DNA of 64,000 bases from an uncultured Flavobacteriales bacterium (lineage in GTDB: Bacteria > Bacteroidota > Bacteroidia > Flavobacteriales_G > Salibacteraceae), in NCBI GenBank assembly GCA_913020435.1, contig CAJVZZ010000005.1:62001-126000 (forward strand), given 5' to 3'. This document shows, in pieces, positions 1 through 9,416 of the stretch (the stretch's first letter is position 1; each line of letters opens with the position of its first letter). The position numbers and the translations under genes were made by a program. The notes beneath the pieces are model-generated. The model did no database searches and was not told where the DNA came from. It was given only the letters and a program-made list of their open reading frames with translations.

Positions 1-738
1 GGTGCACCCGAAATGAATCCAAACTTCCGTTGGTTTGTTGAAAGTGCGGTTGCAGCAGGAGTCAAGGAGGTTATTGTAAGGTCTAATCTCACTATAATTT
101 TAGCCAATCCAAAATATCACGATCTACCAGAGTTTTTTGCAAAAAATAGAGTTCGGGTGGCTTCTTCTTTACCTTATTATCAAAGAGGAAAAACCGATAG
201 ACAGCGAGGAGACGGTGTCTTTGACAAGTCGATTAAAGCTTTACAAATGTTGAATAAAGTGGGTTATGCAAATCCAGAAACCGGACTTTTTCTTGATTTA
301 GTTTACAATCCAAGTGGAGCATTTTTACCTGGTGACCAAGACCAGTTGCAAATGGAATTTAAATCTGCGCTAAAAGAAGATTTTGATATTGAATTCAATA
401 ACCTTTTTGCTATAACCAATTTACCCATATCAAGGTTTCTAGATTACTTAGTAGCTTCGGAAAACTACGAGGATTATATGGAGAAATTAGTTGGCGCTTT
501 TAATCCCTTAGCAGTTGATGGCCTTATGTGCAAGAATACCGTTTCAATTGATTGGAAAGGATACATGTACGATTGTGATTTTAACCAAATGCTAGAAATG
601 AAAACTGCGGGTGAAGGCAGTCAACACATTTCGGAATTCAATCTTGAGGCATTAAAAAAACGAAATATTTTAGTAAACAATCATTGTTTTGGTTGCGCCG
701 CAGGAGCTGGAAGTAGTTGTCAGGGAACAGTAGCTTAG
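1..738 (+). CDS. arsS: Arsenosugar biosynthesis radical SAM protein ArsS, 3' part
   Basis: The frame is open from the first base (Gly-Ala-Pro-Glu before the first Met), so the start and the radical SAM CxxxCxxC cluster lie outside the window. What remains is about 245 residues. It shows the conserved blocks PEMNPNFRWFV, DLVYNPSGAFLP, ITNLPISRFLDYL, YDCDFNQML and the Cys-rich end CFGCAAGAGSSCQG, which belong to the ArsS family with its C-terminal DUF3641 domain. Family members are radical SAM enzymes of arsenosugar synthesis that act on methylated arsenic in the cytoplasm. The substrate here is inferred from the family only. No terminator is visible after the stop. Family assignment is firm; the biochemical role of this copy is not shown. 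Confidence 0.88.
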   Translation, partial: GAPEMNPNFRWFVESAVAAGVKEVIVRSNLTIILANPKYHDLPEFFAKNRVRVASSLPYYQRGKTDRQRGDGVFDKSIKALQMLNKVGYANPETGLFLDLVYNPSGAFLPGDQDQLQMEFKSALKEDFDIEFNNLFAITNLPISRFLDYLVASENYEDYMEKLVGAFNPLAVDGLMCKNTVSIDWKGYMYDCDFNQMLEMKTAGEGSQHISEFNLEALKKRNILVNNHCFGCAAGAGSSCQGTVA

Positions 739-853
739 CTTATTCTCCGATAGTGATTTCGTAAAATGCGCCTCAAGTTTCAAGGAAAATCCTACATAAG
801 AGACTGAGCCAAATTCATTTGAATTTTTATTAATACTAACTTACCAGTTTTAA

Positions 854-1238
854 TCATCCCTTAGTAATGGAGACATTTGGGTTGAGTTTGTTCCACTGTT
901 TCTGAAATGGCAGTGCGAGCAACAAAGATTGATTTGTCTGTAATTCGTTCTCGCATTCAACTGGCGCGAAGGAAATTCCCTTTGTAAAGAGTTCTTCAAA
1001 AGCTCCATTTCCAATTACTGAATTGGAAACTTCCTTTGTGATTTTTATTGAAATTGGGGAACTACTTCCTTAAAGATCCAAAACATTAACTGACCAGTAG
1101 TATCCATATTAAAAACACATACGCCCTTATCTTAATCGGCTTTAGAATCATAATTTTCATTAGCTTTCTCAGTGCAGCCCTCAGAAATACAACTAGAAAT
1201 TAAAACTGAAAGAATTGCCCCAAAAAATAAAAATTCAT
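854..1238 (-). pseudogene. Decayed small lipoprotein gene
   Basis: This covers most of the 565-base spacer between arsS and the tRNA. Read on the minus strand, an ATG at 1238 is followed, after a one-base slip in an A run, by the hydrophobic stretch FLFFGAILSVLISSC, a typical lipoprotein signal ending at the lipobox Cys. The frame then meets a TAA after KANENYDSKAD, continues as DKGVCVFNMDTTGQLM up to KEVVP, and shifts by one base at a run of four C. The last segment, with VSNSVIGNGAFEELFTKG and LPFQKQWNKLNPN, stays open to the stop at 854. Three lesions in one plausible 125-residue lipoprotein point to a recently inactivated gene. The family is not recognised. Sequencing errors could mimic the two frameshifts but not the nonsense codon as easily. 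Confidence 0.6.
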
Positions 1239-1303
1239 GCTTTGTGTTTTAACAAGTTTGCAATGCAGTTATAAAACTAATTCCCTGAAAACTAACACAA
1301 AAG

Positions 1304-1375
1304 TGCCCCCAGTAAGAATCGAACTTACATCTAAAGTTTAGGAAACTTTTGTTCTATCCATTGAACTATGGGGGC
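1304..1375 (-). tRNA. tRNA-Arg (anticodon CCU)
   Basis: A full cloverleaf folds on the minus strand. The acceptor stem GCCCCCA/TGGGGGC is perfect, the D arm is GTTC-loop-GAAC, the anticodon arm is AAAGT-TTCCTAA-ACTTT, and the T arm is GTAAG-TTCGATT-CTTAC. The loop puts CCT at positions 34-36 (plus-strand 1342-1340), giving anticodon CCU, which reads AGG arginine codons. The discriminator base is A at 1304 and no CCA is encoded (CTT follows), so the end must be added post-transcriptionally. It lies just downstream of metG on the same strand. Confidence 0.95.
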
Positions 1376-1416
1376 TTTTAAACCTCAAGCAGAGACTCAA
1401 ACTAAAGACTTTTAGA

Positions 1417-3438
1417 CTAACTTATAGCGGATCCACTTTCTACGTCTTTCTCTGGCGAAACAAAGCTGAGTTCGCCTTCTGCATTTTCAGCCATTAGAAT
1501 CATACCCTGAGACTCAACACCTCGAATTTTACGTGGTTCAAGATTCAATAAAATACTTACCTTTTTTCCAATAACCTCTTCAGCTGAATAATGTTTGGCA
1601 ATACCACTTACAACAGTTCTTTTATCTATTCCCGTATAAACTAATAATTCCAGGAGCTTATCTGCTTTTGGAACTTTTTTTGCTTCTAATATAGTTCCTA
1701 CCCGAATATCCAATTTAGTAAAGTCCTCGAAATTTATTGCAGGCAATTGGCCTGCTTTTTCAGGTTCTGGTTCATTCATTATTTTGCTATTTGCTAATTT
1801 TTCAATTTGAACTTCGATGTCTTTATCCTCAATTTTCTGAAAAAGTAATTCTGGCTTAGCTAGCGTTTTTCTATCGTTCAAAAGCGAATTCAAACGATTA
1901 GATGTCTCCGGCAAAAATGGCCTGAACGTTTCCGATAACATTGAAACTAATTCAAGAGCCAAAGTCATTGTAACCTTAACTTTTTCTGGATCTGTTTTAA
2001 TCAATTTCCACGGCTCAACATCAGCTAAATATTTATTTCCAATTCTCGCAATTCCCATTGCTGTATTTTGTGCTTCTCGAAACTTAAATTGTTTAATTAA
2101 ATCGCCTGACTTTACTGCTAATTTTTTAGCTTGCTTTAGCACCTCGTTCTCTTCTTCTGAAAAATCCGCTGAAGGAATCTCACCCTCGTAATATTTATGA
2201 GTCAATACAGCAACTCGATTTACGAAATTTCCAAGTATGGCGACCAACTCGTTGTTTACCCGGGCTTGGTAATCTTTCCAAGTAAACTCGCTATCTTTAG
2301 ATTCTGGCGCTATTGAAGTTAGCACATAACGCAATTCATCTTGACGATTTGGAAAATCCTCCAAATATTCATGCAACCAAACTGCCCAATTTCTACTAGT
2401 AGAAATTTTATCACCTTCCAAGTTCAAGAATTCATTTGCGGGAACGTTAGTGGGCAATACAAAATCACCATGTGCTTTTAGAATAATTGGAAATATAATG
2501 GCATGAAAAACAATATTGTCTTTCCCTATAAAGTGAATCAACTCAGTATTCTCTGATTTCCAATAATCCTCCCAGTTTCTTCCATTCTCTTCAGCCCATT
2601 CTTTAGTTGCTGAAATATATCCAATGGGCGCATCCAACCAAACATATAGAACTTTACCATCAGCACCCTCAACTGGAACTTTTACACCCCAATCCAAATC
2701 ACGTGTCATCGCTCTTGGCTGCAATCCACCATCAATCCAAGATTTACACTGGCCAATTACCTGGTTTCGCCAAAGCTTTGAGTCATGATGAACCTTACCA
2801 TCAAGAATTCCATTTTCCACCCATTCTCTAAGCCAATCCTCGTCTTTTTGCATAGGTAAATACCAATGCGAAGTTTCTTTTAAAACTGGTATATTTCCAC
2901 TGATAGTTGATTTAGGGTTTATTAAATCTAAAGGATTCAATGTGCTGCCGCACTTTTCGCATTGATCTCCATATGCATTTCCGTAGTGACAATTTGGGCA
3001 TTCACCCGCTATATACCTATCTGCTAAAAATTGTTGATTTTCTTTATCATAAAACTGCTCAGAGGTTTGCTTTTCAAAAACACCTTTATCATTCAATACT
3101 TTAAAGAAATCTTGTGCCGTTTTCTTGTGTATCTCTTGAGTTGTTCTGCTATATTTATCAAATTGAATACCAAAATCTGCAAATGCATTTTTGTTTATTG
3201 CATGGTATTTATCTACAATCGCTTGTGGTGTTGTACTTTCCTTTTTAGCACGCAATGTAATCGCAGCACCGTGCTCATCAGATCCACAGATAAAAGCAAC
3301 ATCTTCACCAATAGATTTTAGATAGCGTACATATATGTCTGCGGGTAAATAAGCCCCAGCAATGTGCCCTATATGTAATGGCCCATTTGCATAAGGCAAT
3401 GCAGCTGTAACAAGATGTTTTTTGGTATGTTCGCTCAT
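1417..3438 (-). CDS. metG: Methionyl-tRNA synthetase
   Basis: The enzyme charges tRNA-Met with methionine in the cytoplasm. From the N-terminus it shows the class I signature HIGH ([12 protein letters not shown]), a zinc knuckle [18 protein letters not shown], the KMSKS-equivalent [13 protein letters not shown], the anticodon-binding helical domain, and a C-terminal EMAP-II/Trbp111-like tRNA-binding domain ([22 protein letters not shown]). The length of 673 residues is usual for the dimeric form with this C-terminal extension. The start at 3438 ([19 protein letters not shown]) is chosen because the frame upstream to 3480 adds a non-conserved leader that runs into the divergent neighbour. No partner gene forms an operon with it; the tRNA-Arg gene follows. 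Confidence 0.96.
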   Translation of the reverse strand: MSEHTKKHLVTAALPYANGPLHIGHIAGAYLPADIYVRYLKSIGEDVAFICGSDEHGAAITLRAKKESTTPQAIVDKYHAINKNAFADFGIQFDKYSRTTQEIHKKTAQDFFKVLNDKGVFEKQTSEQFYDKENQQFLADRYIAGECPNCHYGNAYGDQCEKCGSTLNPLDLINPKSTISGNIPVLKETSHWYLPMQKDEDWLREWVENGILDGKVHHDSKLWRNQVIGQCKSWIDGGLQPRAMTRDLDWGVKVPVEGADGKVLYVWLDAPIGYISATKEWAEENGRNWEDYWKSENTELIHFIGKDNIVFHAIIFPIILKAHGDFVLPTNVPANEFLNLEGDKISTSRNWAVWLHEYLEDFPNRQDELRYVLTSIAPESKDSEFTWKDYQARVNNELVAILGNFVNRVAVLTHKYYEGEIPSADFSEEENEVLKQAKKLAVKSGDLIKQFKFREAQNTAMGIARIGNKYLADVEPWKLIKTDPEKVKVTMTLALELVSMLSETFRPFLPETSNRLNSLLNDRKTLAKPELLFQKIEDKDIEVQIEKLANSKIMNEPEPEKAGQLPAINFEDFTKLDIRVGTILEAKKVPKADKLLELLVYTGIDKRTVVSGIAKHYSAEEVIGKKVSILLNLEPRKIRGVESQGMILMAENAEGELSFVSPEKDVESGSAIS

Positions 3439-3496
3439 CGCTATTTCGCTACTTTTATAATGATTCAAAAAAGTGAACAAAAATATACTGAATCCT

Positions 3497-4402
3497 ATGA
3501 TTAGACCTTCATATTTACAAAAAGGAGATACCGTTGCAATTGTAAGCCCTGCGAAGAAAATTACTCCTCAAGAAATTCAATTTGCTATTCAATTTTTAAA
3601 AAGCTTTGGTTTAAAGGTTGTCCTTGGAAAAAATATCTATAACTCGTGGAATCGATTTTCGGGAACTGATTTAGAAAGAGCAACTGATTTTCAATGGGCA
3701 TTAGACTCAAATGAAGTAAAGGCAATTTTTTGTTCTCGCGGAGGATATGGTTCTGTGCGTATGATAGACCAAATCGACTTTGATGTATTTAATGTAAACC
3801 CAAAGTGGATAATTGGTTACAGTGACATTACCGTGTTTCACAATCATATAAATTCGAATCACTCCACAATGACTCTTCATGGGCCAATGCCATTGAATAT
3901 TATTAATAAAATTGAAGAGTTAGATTCTGCGAACAAGTTAATTCAGCTGCTTTTTGGAAAGAAACAGAAAACAAACTTTACTTATCACCCACTTAATAAA
4001 TTAGGAGAAACTTCAGGTAAATTAATCGGCGGTAATCTCTCCGTGCTTTCCGATTTAGTTGGGACGAACAGTGATTTTGAACCCTCTAATAGTATTCTTT
4101 TCCTTGAAGACCTATGTGAAGAAAACTATAAATTAGATAGAATGCTATTTCATCTTCAAAAAAGCCAGAAATTCAATAACATAAAAGGTGTTTTGATCGG
4201 TGGATTTACAGAGATGACAGATCTATCAAATTGGTTTTTTGAAGATAGTTATGAATTAATTGCCAAACGATTTTATGACTTATCTATTCCAATTGCTTTT
4301 GGTTTTCCCGCTGGCCATATGAGCACAAATACTCCGCTGTTGTTAGGAGCCACATATTCTTTAACTGTTGAGAAGTCTAACTCTAAATTGGAATTATTAT
4401 AA
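3497..4402 (+). CDS. LD-carboxypeptidase, peptidase family S66
   Basis: This resembles LdcA/MccF-type serine peptidases, which remove the terminal D-amino acid from murein tetrapeptides during cell-wall recycling. The N-terminus has the family pattern [14 protein letters not shown], followed by CSRGGYG, the nucleophile elbow GYSDIT with Ser109, the central [15 protein letters not shown] (likely catalytic Glu) and the C-terminal [10 protein letters not shown] (likely catalytic His). At 301 residues it has the normal family length. No signal peptide is visible, so it is probably cytoplasmic. ATG 3497 is preferred over an upstream GTG at 3473 because the conserved domain starts immediately after it. 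It is divergent from metG and ends in a strong hairpin. Substrate is inferred. Confidence 0.9.
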   Translation: MIRPSYLQKGDTVAIVSPAKKITPQEIQFAIQFLKSFGLKVVLGKNIYNSWNRFSGTDLERATDFQWALDSNEVKAIFCSRGGYGSVRMIDQIDFDVFNVNPKWIIGYSDITVFHNHINSNHSTMTLHGPMPLNIINKIEELDSANKLIQLLFGKKQKTNFTYHPLNKLGETSGKLIGGNLSVLSDLVGTNSDFEPSNSILFLEDLCEENYKLDRMLFHLQKSQKFNNIKGVLIGGFTEMTDLSNWFFEDSYELIAKRFYDLSIPIAFGFPAGHMSTNTPLLLGATYSLTVEKSNSKLELL

Positions 4403-4403
4403 A

Positions 4404-4445
4404 ACAAAAAGCCGCTTTTCAATAATTTGAAAAGCGGCTTTTGTT
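4404..4445. terminator. Bidirectional intrinsic terminator
   Basis: A 12-bp perfect stem (AAGCCGCTTTTC at 4409-4420 with GAAAAGCGGCTT at 4429-4440) is flanked by A runs on one side and T runs on the other. It lies between the converging LD-carboxypeptidase gene and the FecR-like gene and can serve both. Confidence 0.9.
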
Positions 4446-4472
4446 AGATTTTTTTATCGTCTAGTTCTTTGA

Positions 4473-5366
4473 TTATTTTACTCCAGATAACTCTAAAAAA
4501 GCATCGTATTCAATACGTATCATTTCAGATTCTGGAGCAAGAGCCAATGCTTTTTCAAAATTAGTAACAGCATCGACGTATAGTCCATTCACTTTGCAAA
4601 ACTTTGCCATTAAAGCATAATACAAAGGTGACGATTCATCTTTATTCTTATCGATTTCAATTAAGTCTTGCTGGAACTGAGCTCTTTCTATTTTGGAAGG
4701 AACTTTTAAAATTAATTCACCAGACTTCATACTCGGATTTGTATTACTAACTACAATCAACTTATAGAATGCATCTTCTTCAAATTCCACTTTCGATAAA
4801 TCCAAGGTTACAGCGTTACCAGTAACAACTTGCTCAATAATAGGCTCATCAAACAAATTTAGAACCTGTACTTTACATTCACCCAATTCAGCTTCAGAAG
4901 CCCATTGAATGGTGGTTGCCTTTTGCATAAAGTAAGTGCTTTCTGGAGAGAAAAGACTAATTCCATTATTCTCTAATGATCGTTCAACAGAACCCGTTAT
5001 TGACATATTGTTAGTAATACCGCCATCGTCTGCTGTCATTTCGTTAAAAACATATGACAAATAACGTTGAGCTAAACCTGAATTATCAGCTTTAAAATTA
5101 CCAGCCACATCATTCATTGTATAGATCCCAGCTTTATTCAAATTAACGGTACTTCCATTAGCACTGCTTAACTCTACAGCGCCGCCTTCACCTAACATAA
5201 TCTTGGCATTTGCTGGCAATTTCATACCCGGTCCTAATGGTTCATATTCTGTACCTTTTTGAACTACGTTCTCACCTTTTGCAGACAAGACTGTGAATAC
5301 TCCTTGAGCGATACTCGAAACGCTGATCAAAAGGGAAAACACTATAGGTAACAATTTTGTTTTCAT
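4473..5366 (-). CDS. Secreted FecR-like protein with C-terminal TPR-like segment
   Basis: A 297-residue protein with a Sec signal peptide at its N-terminus (about residues 1-20, LLPIVFSLLISVSSIAQ). Residues about 22-90 look like a FecR-type sensing domain: VLSAKGENVVQKG, GPGMKLPANAKIMLGEGG, ELSSANGSTVNLNKAG. The middle, about 130-220, is beta-rich. The end, about 235-297, carries helical repeat residues (LYYALMAKFCKVNGLYVDAVTNFEKALALAPES) typical of one or two TPR units. It has no transmembrane anchor, so it is probably periplasmic. It is divergently transcribed from the CHASE2 gene with a 124-bp shared region, and FecR and CHASE2 domains are often neighbours in bacteria, which suggests a joint signalling role. 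That role is inference; ligand and output are unknown. Confidence 0.72.
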   Translation of the reverse strand: MKTKLLPIVFSLLISVSSIAQGVFTVLSAKGENVVQKGTEYEPLGPGMKLPANAKIMLGEGGAVELSSANGSTVNLNKAGIYTMNDVAGNFKADNSGLAQRYLSYVFNEMTADDGGITNNMSITGSVERSLENNGISLFSPESTYFMQKATTIQWASEAELGECKVQVLNLFDEPIIEQVVTGNAVTLDLSKVEFEEDAFYKLIVVSNTNPSMKSGELILKVPSKIERAQFQQDLIEIDKNKDESSPLYYALMAKFCKVNGLYVDAVTNFEKALALAPESEMIRIEYDAFLELSGVK

Positions 5367-5391
5367 GGGTTAGGATTTGGATTTTAAAAAA

Positions 5392-5423
5392 CAAATGTAA
5401 TCATACCTAGTATTACGCACAAA
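5392..5423 (-). promoter_or_regulatory. Promoter of the FecR-like gene
   Basis: On the minus strand TTTG (5423-5420) is followed after 20 bases by TACATTTG (5399-5392). This fits the Bacteroidota housekeeping promoter (TTTG, then TAnnTTTG). The element ends 25 bases before the ATG. Confidence 0.65.
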
Positions 5424-5465
5424 TAAACATTATGTTACTCCACAAATACTGTTATTTAAGTACTT

Positions 5466-5473
5466 TAGTTTTG
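5466..5473 (+). promoter_or_regulatory. Candidate -7 element of the CHASE2 gene
   Basis: TAGTTTTG matches TAnnTTTG, 17 bases before the ATG at 5491. No good -33 TTG is visible, so the promoter may be weak or activator-dependent. Confidence 0.45.
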
Positions 5474-5490
5474 CTAAAAATCTATTTGAA

Positions 5491-6768
5491 ATGAAATATT
5501 TATTTGGTCTAAATACCTTTTTGTGTACTGGTTACATTGGATTATTCGTATTTTTTTTCACTCACCTTCCGATTCAAACAGACCTATTTGATCCACTTGC
5601 AAAAGCGTTTGAAGATTTCGAGATGAGCGATCTGGTTTTTTCACAACCATCAGTAAACGAAAACTTGGCTTCTGATAAAGTAGAATACCTGCGTGACCCA
5701 TCAGAAATTGCTAGTGATACCAATGTGATACTTGTAAATATTCAATTTAAAAATAGAGCTAAAATTGCTCAAATGCTCGATATTATCAATAAATATGAGC
5801 CAAAGGTTGTGGCAATTGATGCCTTTTTCAGAAAAGAAAAAGGGCCTGCTCTTGATTTTCCATTAGCAATGGCATTATCTCAAACCAAAAACTTAGTGCT
5901 GGTTAATGAATTAGTAACCACTGATGATAAAAAAGACGTTTTTGATTCACTGCAATATTCCAACCCAATGTTTAATGAAACTTCTGACAATGGCTTTGCT
6001 AACGTATTAAGCAGCGCCAAAGGAGAAGGGTTTAGAACCGTTAGGGAATTTTATCCATTTCAATACCTTGGCAGCACCGATTCATTGTACCCCAATTTTT
6101 CGACAAAAATTGTTGAATTGGCTAACCCTGAAGCATACGAGTGCCTCAAATCGCGAGGCTATTTTAAGGAAACAATTAATTGGACCGGGAATTACAGAAA
6201 ATTCACTGCCTTTGATGCGCATCAAGTTCTTGGAGAAATTGGAGACCTATCAGTTATGAAGGACAAAATTGTTATCCTCGGTTATATTGGTCAGCAACTA
6301 GGAGCTCGTGATTTAGTTGATATTTTCTATACTCCTCAGAACCCTAGAGTAGCAGGAAGAGCCTATCCTGATACATACGGGGTCGTCGTGCATGCTAACA
6401 TTGTTTCTATGATAATGGAAAAAAAGTATATTCACCAAACTCCCGAATGGTTGACCATGCTAATTCTGGTGGTAATTACGTATTTAAATGTTGCCCTCTT
6501 TTTGTTTATCGCCGATAGAAGGAAAATGTACTATGACTTAATTACGAAGTCGATACAGTTGTTGGAAATTGCCCTGTTTATGGGTTTTATTGTAATACTT
6601 ATGCTTAAGTTTCAAATCAAAATTCACTTAACATTTGTGCTAGTAGCAGTGGCTCTTAGCGGTGATTTGACCGAGCTTTATGCGGGATCATTGCGTCCAA
6701 TAACTGAAAAATATTTATTAAAATTTGGTTTAATTAATTCAAAATTCGAAAACAATTCTGACGATTAA
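5491..6768 (+). CDS. CHASE2-domain membrane protein without output domain
   Basis: A 425-residue integral membrane protein. A first hydrophobic helix (about residues 3-25) is followed by a long extracytoplasmic CHASE2 sensory domain (about 60-320). Its hallmarks are visible: VILVNIQFKNRAKIAQMLDIINKYEPKVVAIDAFF, the VIVLGY-like KIVILGYIG, and DTYGVVVHANIVSMIMEKKYI. Three hydrophobic helices follow (about 323-345, 355-375, 378-396). The protein stops about 25 residues later. CHASE2 proteins usually carry a cyclase, kinase or phosphatase domain after these helices, and none is present here, so it may pass its signal to a separate partner. The divergent FecR-like gene is the obvious candidate. 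Domain call firm, function unknown. Confidence 0.8.
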   Translation: MKYLFGLNTFLCTGYIGLFVFFFTHLPIQTDLFDPLAKAFEDFEMSDLVFSQPSVNENLASDKVEYLRDPSEIASDTNVILVNIQFKNRAKIAQMLDIINKYEPKVVAIDAFFRKEKGPALDFPLAMALSQTKNLVLVNELVTTDDKKDVFDSLQYSNPMFNETSDNGFANVLSSAKGEGFRTVREFYPFQYLGSTDSLYPNFSTKIVELANPEAYECLKSRGYFKETINWTGNYRKFTAFDAHQVLGEIGDLSVMKDKIVILGYIGQQLGARDLVDIFYTPQNPRVAGRAYPDTYGVVVHANIVSMIMEKKYIHQTPEWLTMLILVVITYLNVALFLFIADRRKMYYDLITKSIQLLEIALFMGFIVILMLKFQIKIHLTFVLVAVALSGDLTELYAGSLRPITEKYLLKFGLINSKFENNSDD

Positions 6769-6812
6769 AATGTCATAATTTAGTACAATACTTGTCTTGC
6801 ACTCCCACAAAA

Positions 6813-8747
6813 ATGAATAACAAAAAATACTGTAACTCACTTACCCAATACAGTCGATTTAGAACACGAGAAGTAACGGTTGGAAATCTTAAAATCGGAG
6901 GTAATAATCCGATCGTGATTCAGTCTATGACCACAACTAATACAATGGATACAGAAGCCACGGTGGCTCAGTCAATCAGGATGATTGATGCTGGTTGTGG
7001 ACTTGTAAGAATAACTGCGCCTGGGAAGCGTGAAGCGGAAAATTTGCGTAATATAAAAGAAGAACTGGTAAAACGCGGCTACAATACACCGCTGGTAGCT
7101 GACATCCATTTTACTCCGATTGCTGCTGAAATCGCCGCTCAAATTGTAGAAAAAGTCCGAGTAAATCCAGGTAATTATGCTGACAGAAAGAAATTTGTTC
7201 ATATTGATTATACCGATGCTGAATATGACAAAGAATTGGCTAGAATACGAGTACGGTTTCTTCCGTTAGTAAAGTTGTGCAAAGAGCATGGAACAGCCAT
7301 GAGAATTGGCACAAATCACGGTTCTTTATCCGATAGAATTTTAAGCCGCTATGGAGATACGCCACTTGGAATGGTGGAATCGGCTATGGAATTCTTAAGG
7401 ATATGTGAATCTGAAGGTTATCATAATATTGTACTGAGCATGAAATCTTCCAATACTCAAGTAATGGTCGAAGCATACCGGATGTTGGTCAACTATATGA
7501 TAAAATCTGGAATGAATTATCCACTTCATTTGGGAGTTACAGAAGCTGGAGAGGGAGAGGATGGAAGAATAAAATCTGCTGTTGGAATTGGAACTTTATT
7601 GGAAGATGGCCTCGGTGATACTGTTCGTGTTTCATTAACAGAGGAACCTGAATTTGAAATTCCAGTAGCTCAAGCACTAGTCGCTCGATATAGCGGTAGA
7701 ATGAATCATGATACCATTCAAGAAATCGACAGCTATCCGATCAATCCGTTTGAGTACAAAAGAAGAATTACCAACCAAGTATCGAATATAGGTTCTGAAT
7801 CTGCACCGATTGTTATGGCAGACTTATCATTAAAAAAAGAGATAAAACCGGCTAGTTTGTTCGCCTATGGCTATCAATATTCTGTTCCATTAGACAAATG
7901 GAATATGACCGACCAGGCTGCTGATTATATTTTTGTGAATAACCATCAAGTTGACTTTGCTATTCCAGGTAATTTAGGTGTTGTTCAAACACATAAAACA
8001 TGGCTAGAAAACAAAGAAAAACCGCGCCATTTTCCTCTTTTAAATATTTCTGAATATCTAGGGAAAATGGAAAAATCAATCAAATTAAATTTTATTTATA
8101 CCTGTCTTTCAGACCTAAATAACGATTTTATTTCCTCACTTAAAACTGATAAAACAGCAGTCTTGTTATTAGATACATTTAATCAACATGGTATGGCTGA
8201 ACAGCGCAGGTTATTTGTGGAATTAATGAACGCTGAATGTAATACACCTGTTATTATAGGTCATACTTTTAGAAATTTGACGTTAGACCAACTGCAATTG
8301 CAGAGCGCAACAGATATGGGAGCCTTATTTATTGATGGACTTGGTGACGGCGTTTTCATTGCAGCCGAGAATTGTGGTCCGGAACAAATGATTAACCAAA
8401 CTGCTTTTGGAATTTTACAAGCAACAAGAACTCGAATTTCCAAAACCGAATATATTTCTTGCCCAAGCTGCGGTCGTACATTATTCGATTTACAAGAAGT
8501 AACTGCCAAAATTCGAGCTAGAACTGAGCATCTTAAGGGGGTTAAAATTGGTATAATGGGTTGCATTGTAAATGGCCCTGGAGAAATGGCTGATGCAGAT
8601 TATGGATATGTAGGCACTGGACCAGGAAAAATTTCACTTTATAAAGAAAAAGAAGTTGTTAAACGCAATGTTCCAGAAGATCAAGCCGTGGATGACCTTA
8701 TCGCACTAATCCAAGAACATGGAGACTGGGTTGACCTTCCTAACTAA
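6813..8747 (+). CDS. ispG: 4-hydroxy-3-methylbut-2-en-1-yl diphosphate synthase (long form)
   Basis: IspG (GcpE) catalyses the penultimate step of the MEP isoprenoid pathway, turning MEcPP into HMBPP with a [4Fe-4S] cluster. At 644 residues this is the long form found in Bacteroidota, Chlamydiae and plants, with an extra domain between the TIM barrel and the Fe-S domain. The N-terminal barrel shows REVTVGNLKIGGNNPIVIQSM and ADIHFTPIAAE. The C-terminal domain has the cluster ligands CPSCGRT and GCIVNGPGE with its conserved Glu. The start is set at ATG 6813, since the upstream in-frame TTG at 6792 adds only seven residues without support. The oxidoreductase at 8757 starts nine bases after the stop, suggesting cotranscription. 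No other MEP gene is nearby. Confidence 0.95.
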   Translation: MNNKKYCNSLTQYSRFRTREVTVGNLKIGGNNPIVIQSMTTTNTMDTEATVAQSIRMIDAGCGLVRITAPGKREAENLRNIKEELVKRGYNTPLVADIHFTPIAAEIAAQIVEKVRVNPGNYADRKKFVHIDYTDAEYDKELARIRVRFLPLVKLCKEHGTAMRIGTNHGSLSDRILSRYGDTPLGMVESAMEFLRICESEGYHNIVLSMKSSNTQVMVEAYRMLVNYMIKSGMNYPLHLGVTEAGEGEDGRIKSAVGIGTLLEDGLGDTVRVSLTEEPEFEIPVAQALVARYSGRMNHDTIQEIDSYPINPFEYKRRITNQVSNIGSESAPIVMADLSLKKEIKPASLFAYGYQYSVPLDKWNMTDQAADYIFVNNHQVDFAIPGNLGVVQTHKTWLENKEKPRHFPLLNISEYLGKMEKSIKLNFIYTCLSDLNNDFISSLKTDKTAVLLLDTFNQHGMAEQRRLFVELMNAECNTPVIIGHTFRNLTLDQLQLQSATDMGALFIDGLGDGVFIAAENCGPEQMINQTAFGILQATRTRISKTEYISCPSCGRTLFDLQEVTAKIRARTEHLKGVKIGIMGCIVNGPGEMADADYGYVGTGPGKISLYKEKEVVKRNVPEDQAVDDLIALIQEHGDWVDLPN

Positions 8748-8756
8748 CAACAAAAC

Positions 8757-9416
8757 ATGAATATTTTAATAGCAGGAGCGACGGGTTTAGTAGGAAATGA
8801 ATTACTTCAATTAGCACTTCAAAACGAGCTCATCAATTCCATTGATCTAGTAAGCAGAAGGACTATTAAGACTGAACACCCTAAATTAGAACAACATATA
8901 GTAGATTTTTCAGATTTAAAAAACTGGAGTTGCCAAGCTCCTATTGATACGGTTTTCTGCAGTTTAGGTACAACTATTAAAAATGCTGGTAGCCAAGAAA
9001 AATTCAAAGAAGTTGATTTTGAATATGTTATAAACCTAGCCAAATGGGCAGAATCGAATAAAGTGCAAAAATTCATAGTCGTAAGCTCAATGGGTGCTGA
9101 TGCCAAATCATCTATCTTTTATAAAAAAATAAAGGGTGAAATGCAGGAAGTATTATCTACTCTGCACATTCCTTCGATATCTATTTTGCAACCAAGCATA
9201 CTTATGGGTAATCGTCAAGAATTTAGGCTGGGAGAACAAATAGGGATTTCAATTATGAATATATTGAATGTCCTCTTTGTTGGGCCATTCAAAAAATACA
9301 AAGGAATTCACGCAATTACGGTAGCTACTGCTATGCTTAATTTGAGCAAAATGAAAGCCCCTGGGATATTAATTTCTGGTAATGACAAGCTCTTTGAGAT
9401 AGCCAAACTATACTAG
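8757..9416 (+). CDS. NAD(P)-binding oxidoreductase, HTATIP2/TIP30-like atypical SDR
   Basis: A 219-residue single-domain Rossmann protein. The N-terminus has the dinucleotide motif MNILIAGATGLVG, followed by SRR at the end of the second strand, which suggests NADPH. The conserved FCSLGTT, VSSMGAD and YKKIKGEMQ segments resemble the HTATIP2-like branch of the atypical short-chain dehydrogenases, where the YxxxK motif is present (FYKKIK). The substrate is unknown. It follows ispG after nine bases and overlaps the 3' end of the converging type IX cargo gene by four bases. There is no room for a terminator between them. Confidence 0.8.
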   Translation: MNILIAGATGLVGNELLQLALQNELINSIDLVSRRTIKTEHPKLEQHIVDFSDLKNWSCQAPIDTVFCSLGTTIKNAGSQEKFKEVDFEYVINLAKWAESNKVQKFIVVSSMGADAKSSIFYKKIKGEMQEVLSTLHIPSISILQPSILMGNRQEFRLGEQIGISIMNILNVLFVGPFKKYKGIHAITVATAMLNLSKMKAPGILISGNDKLFEIAKLY

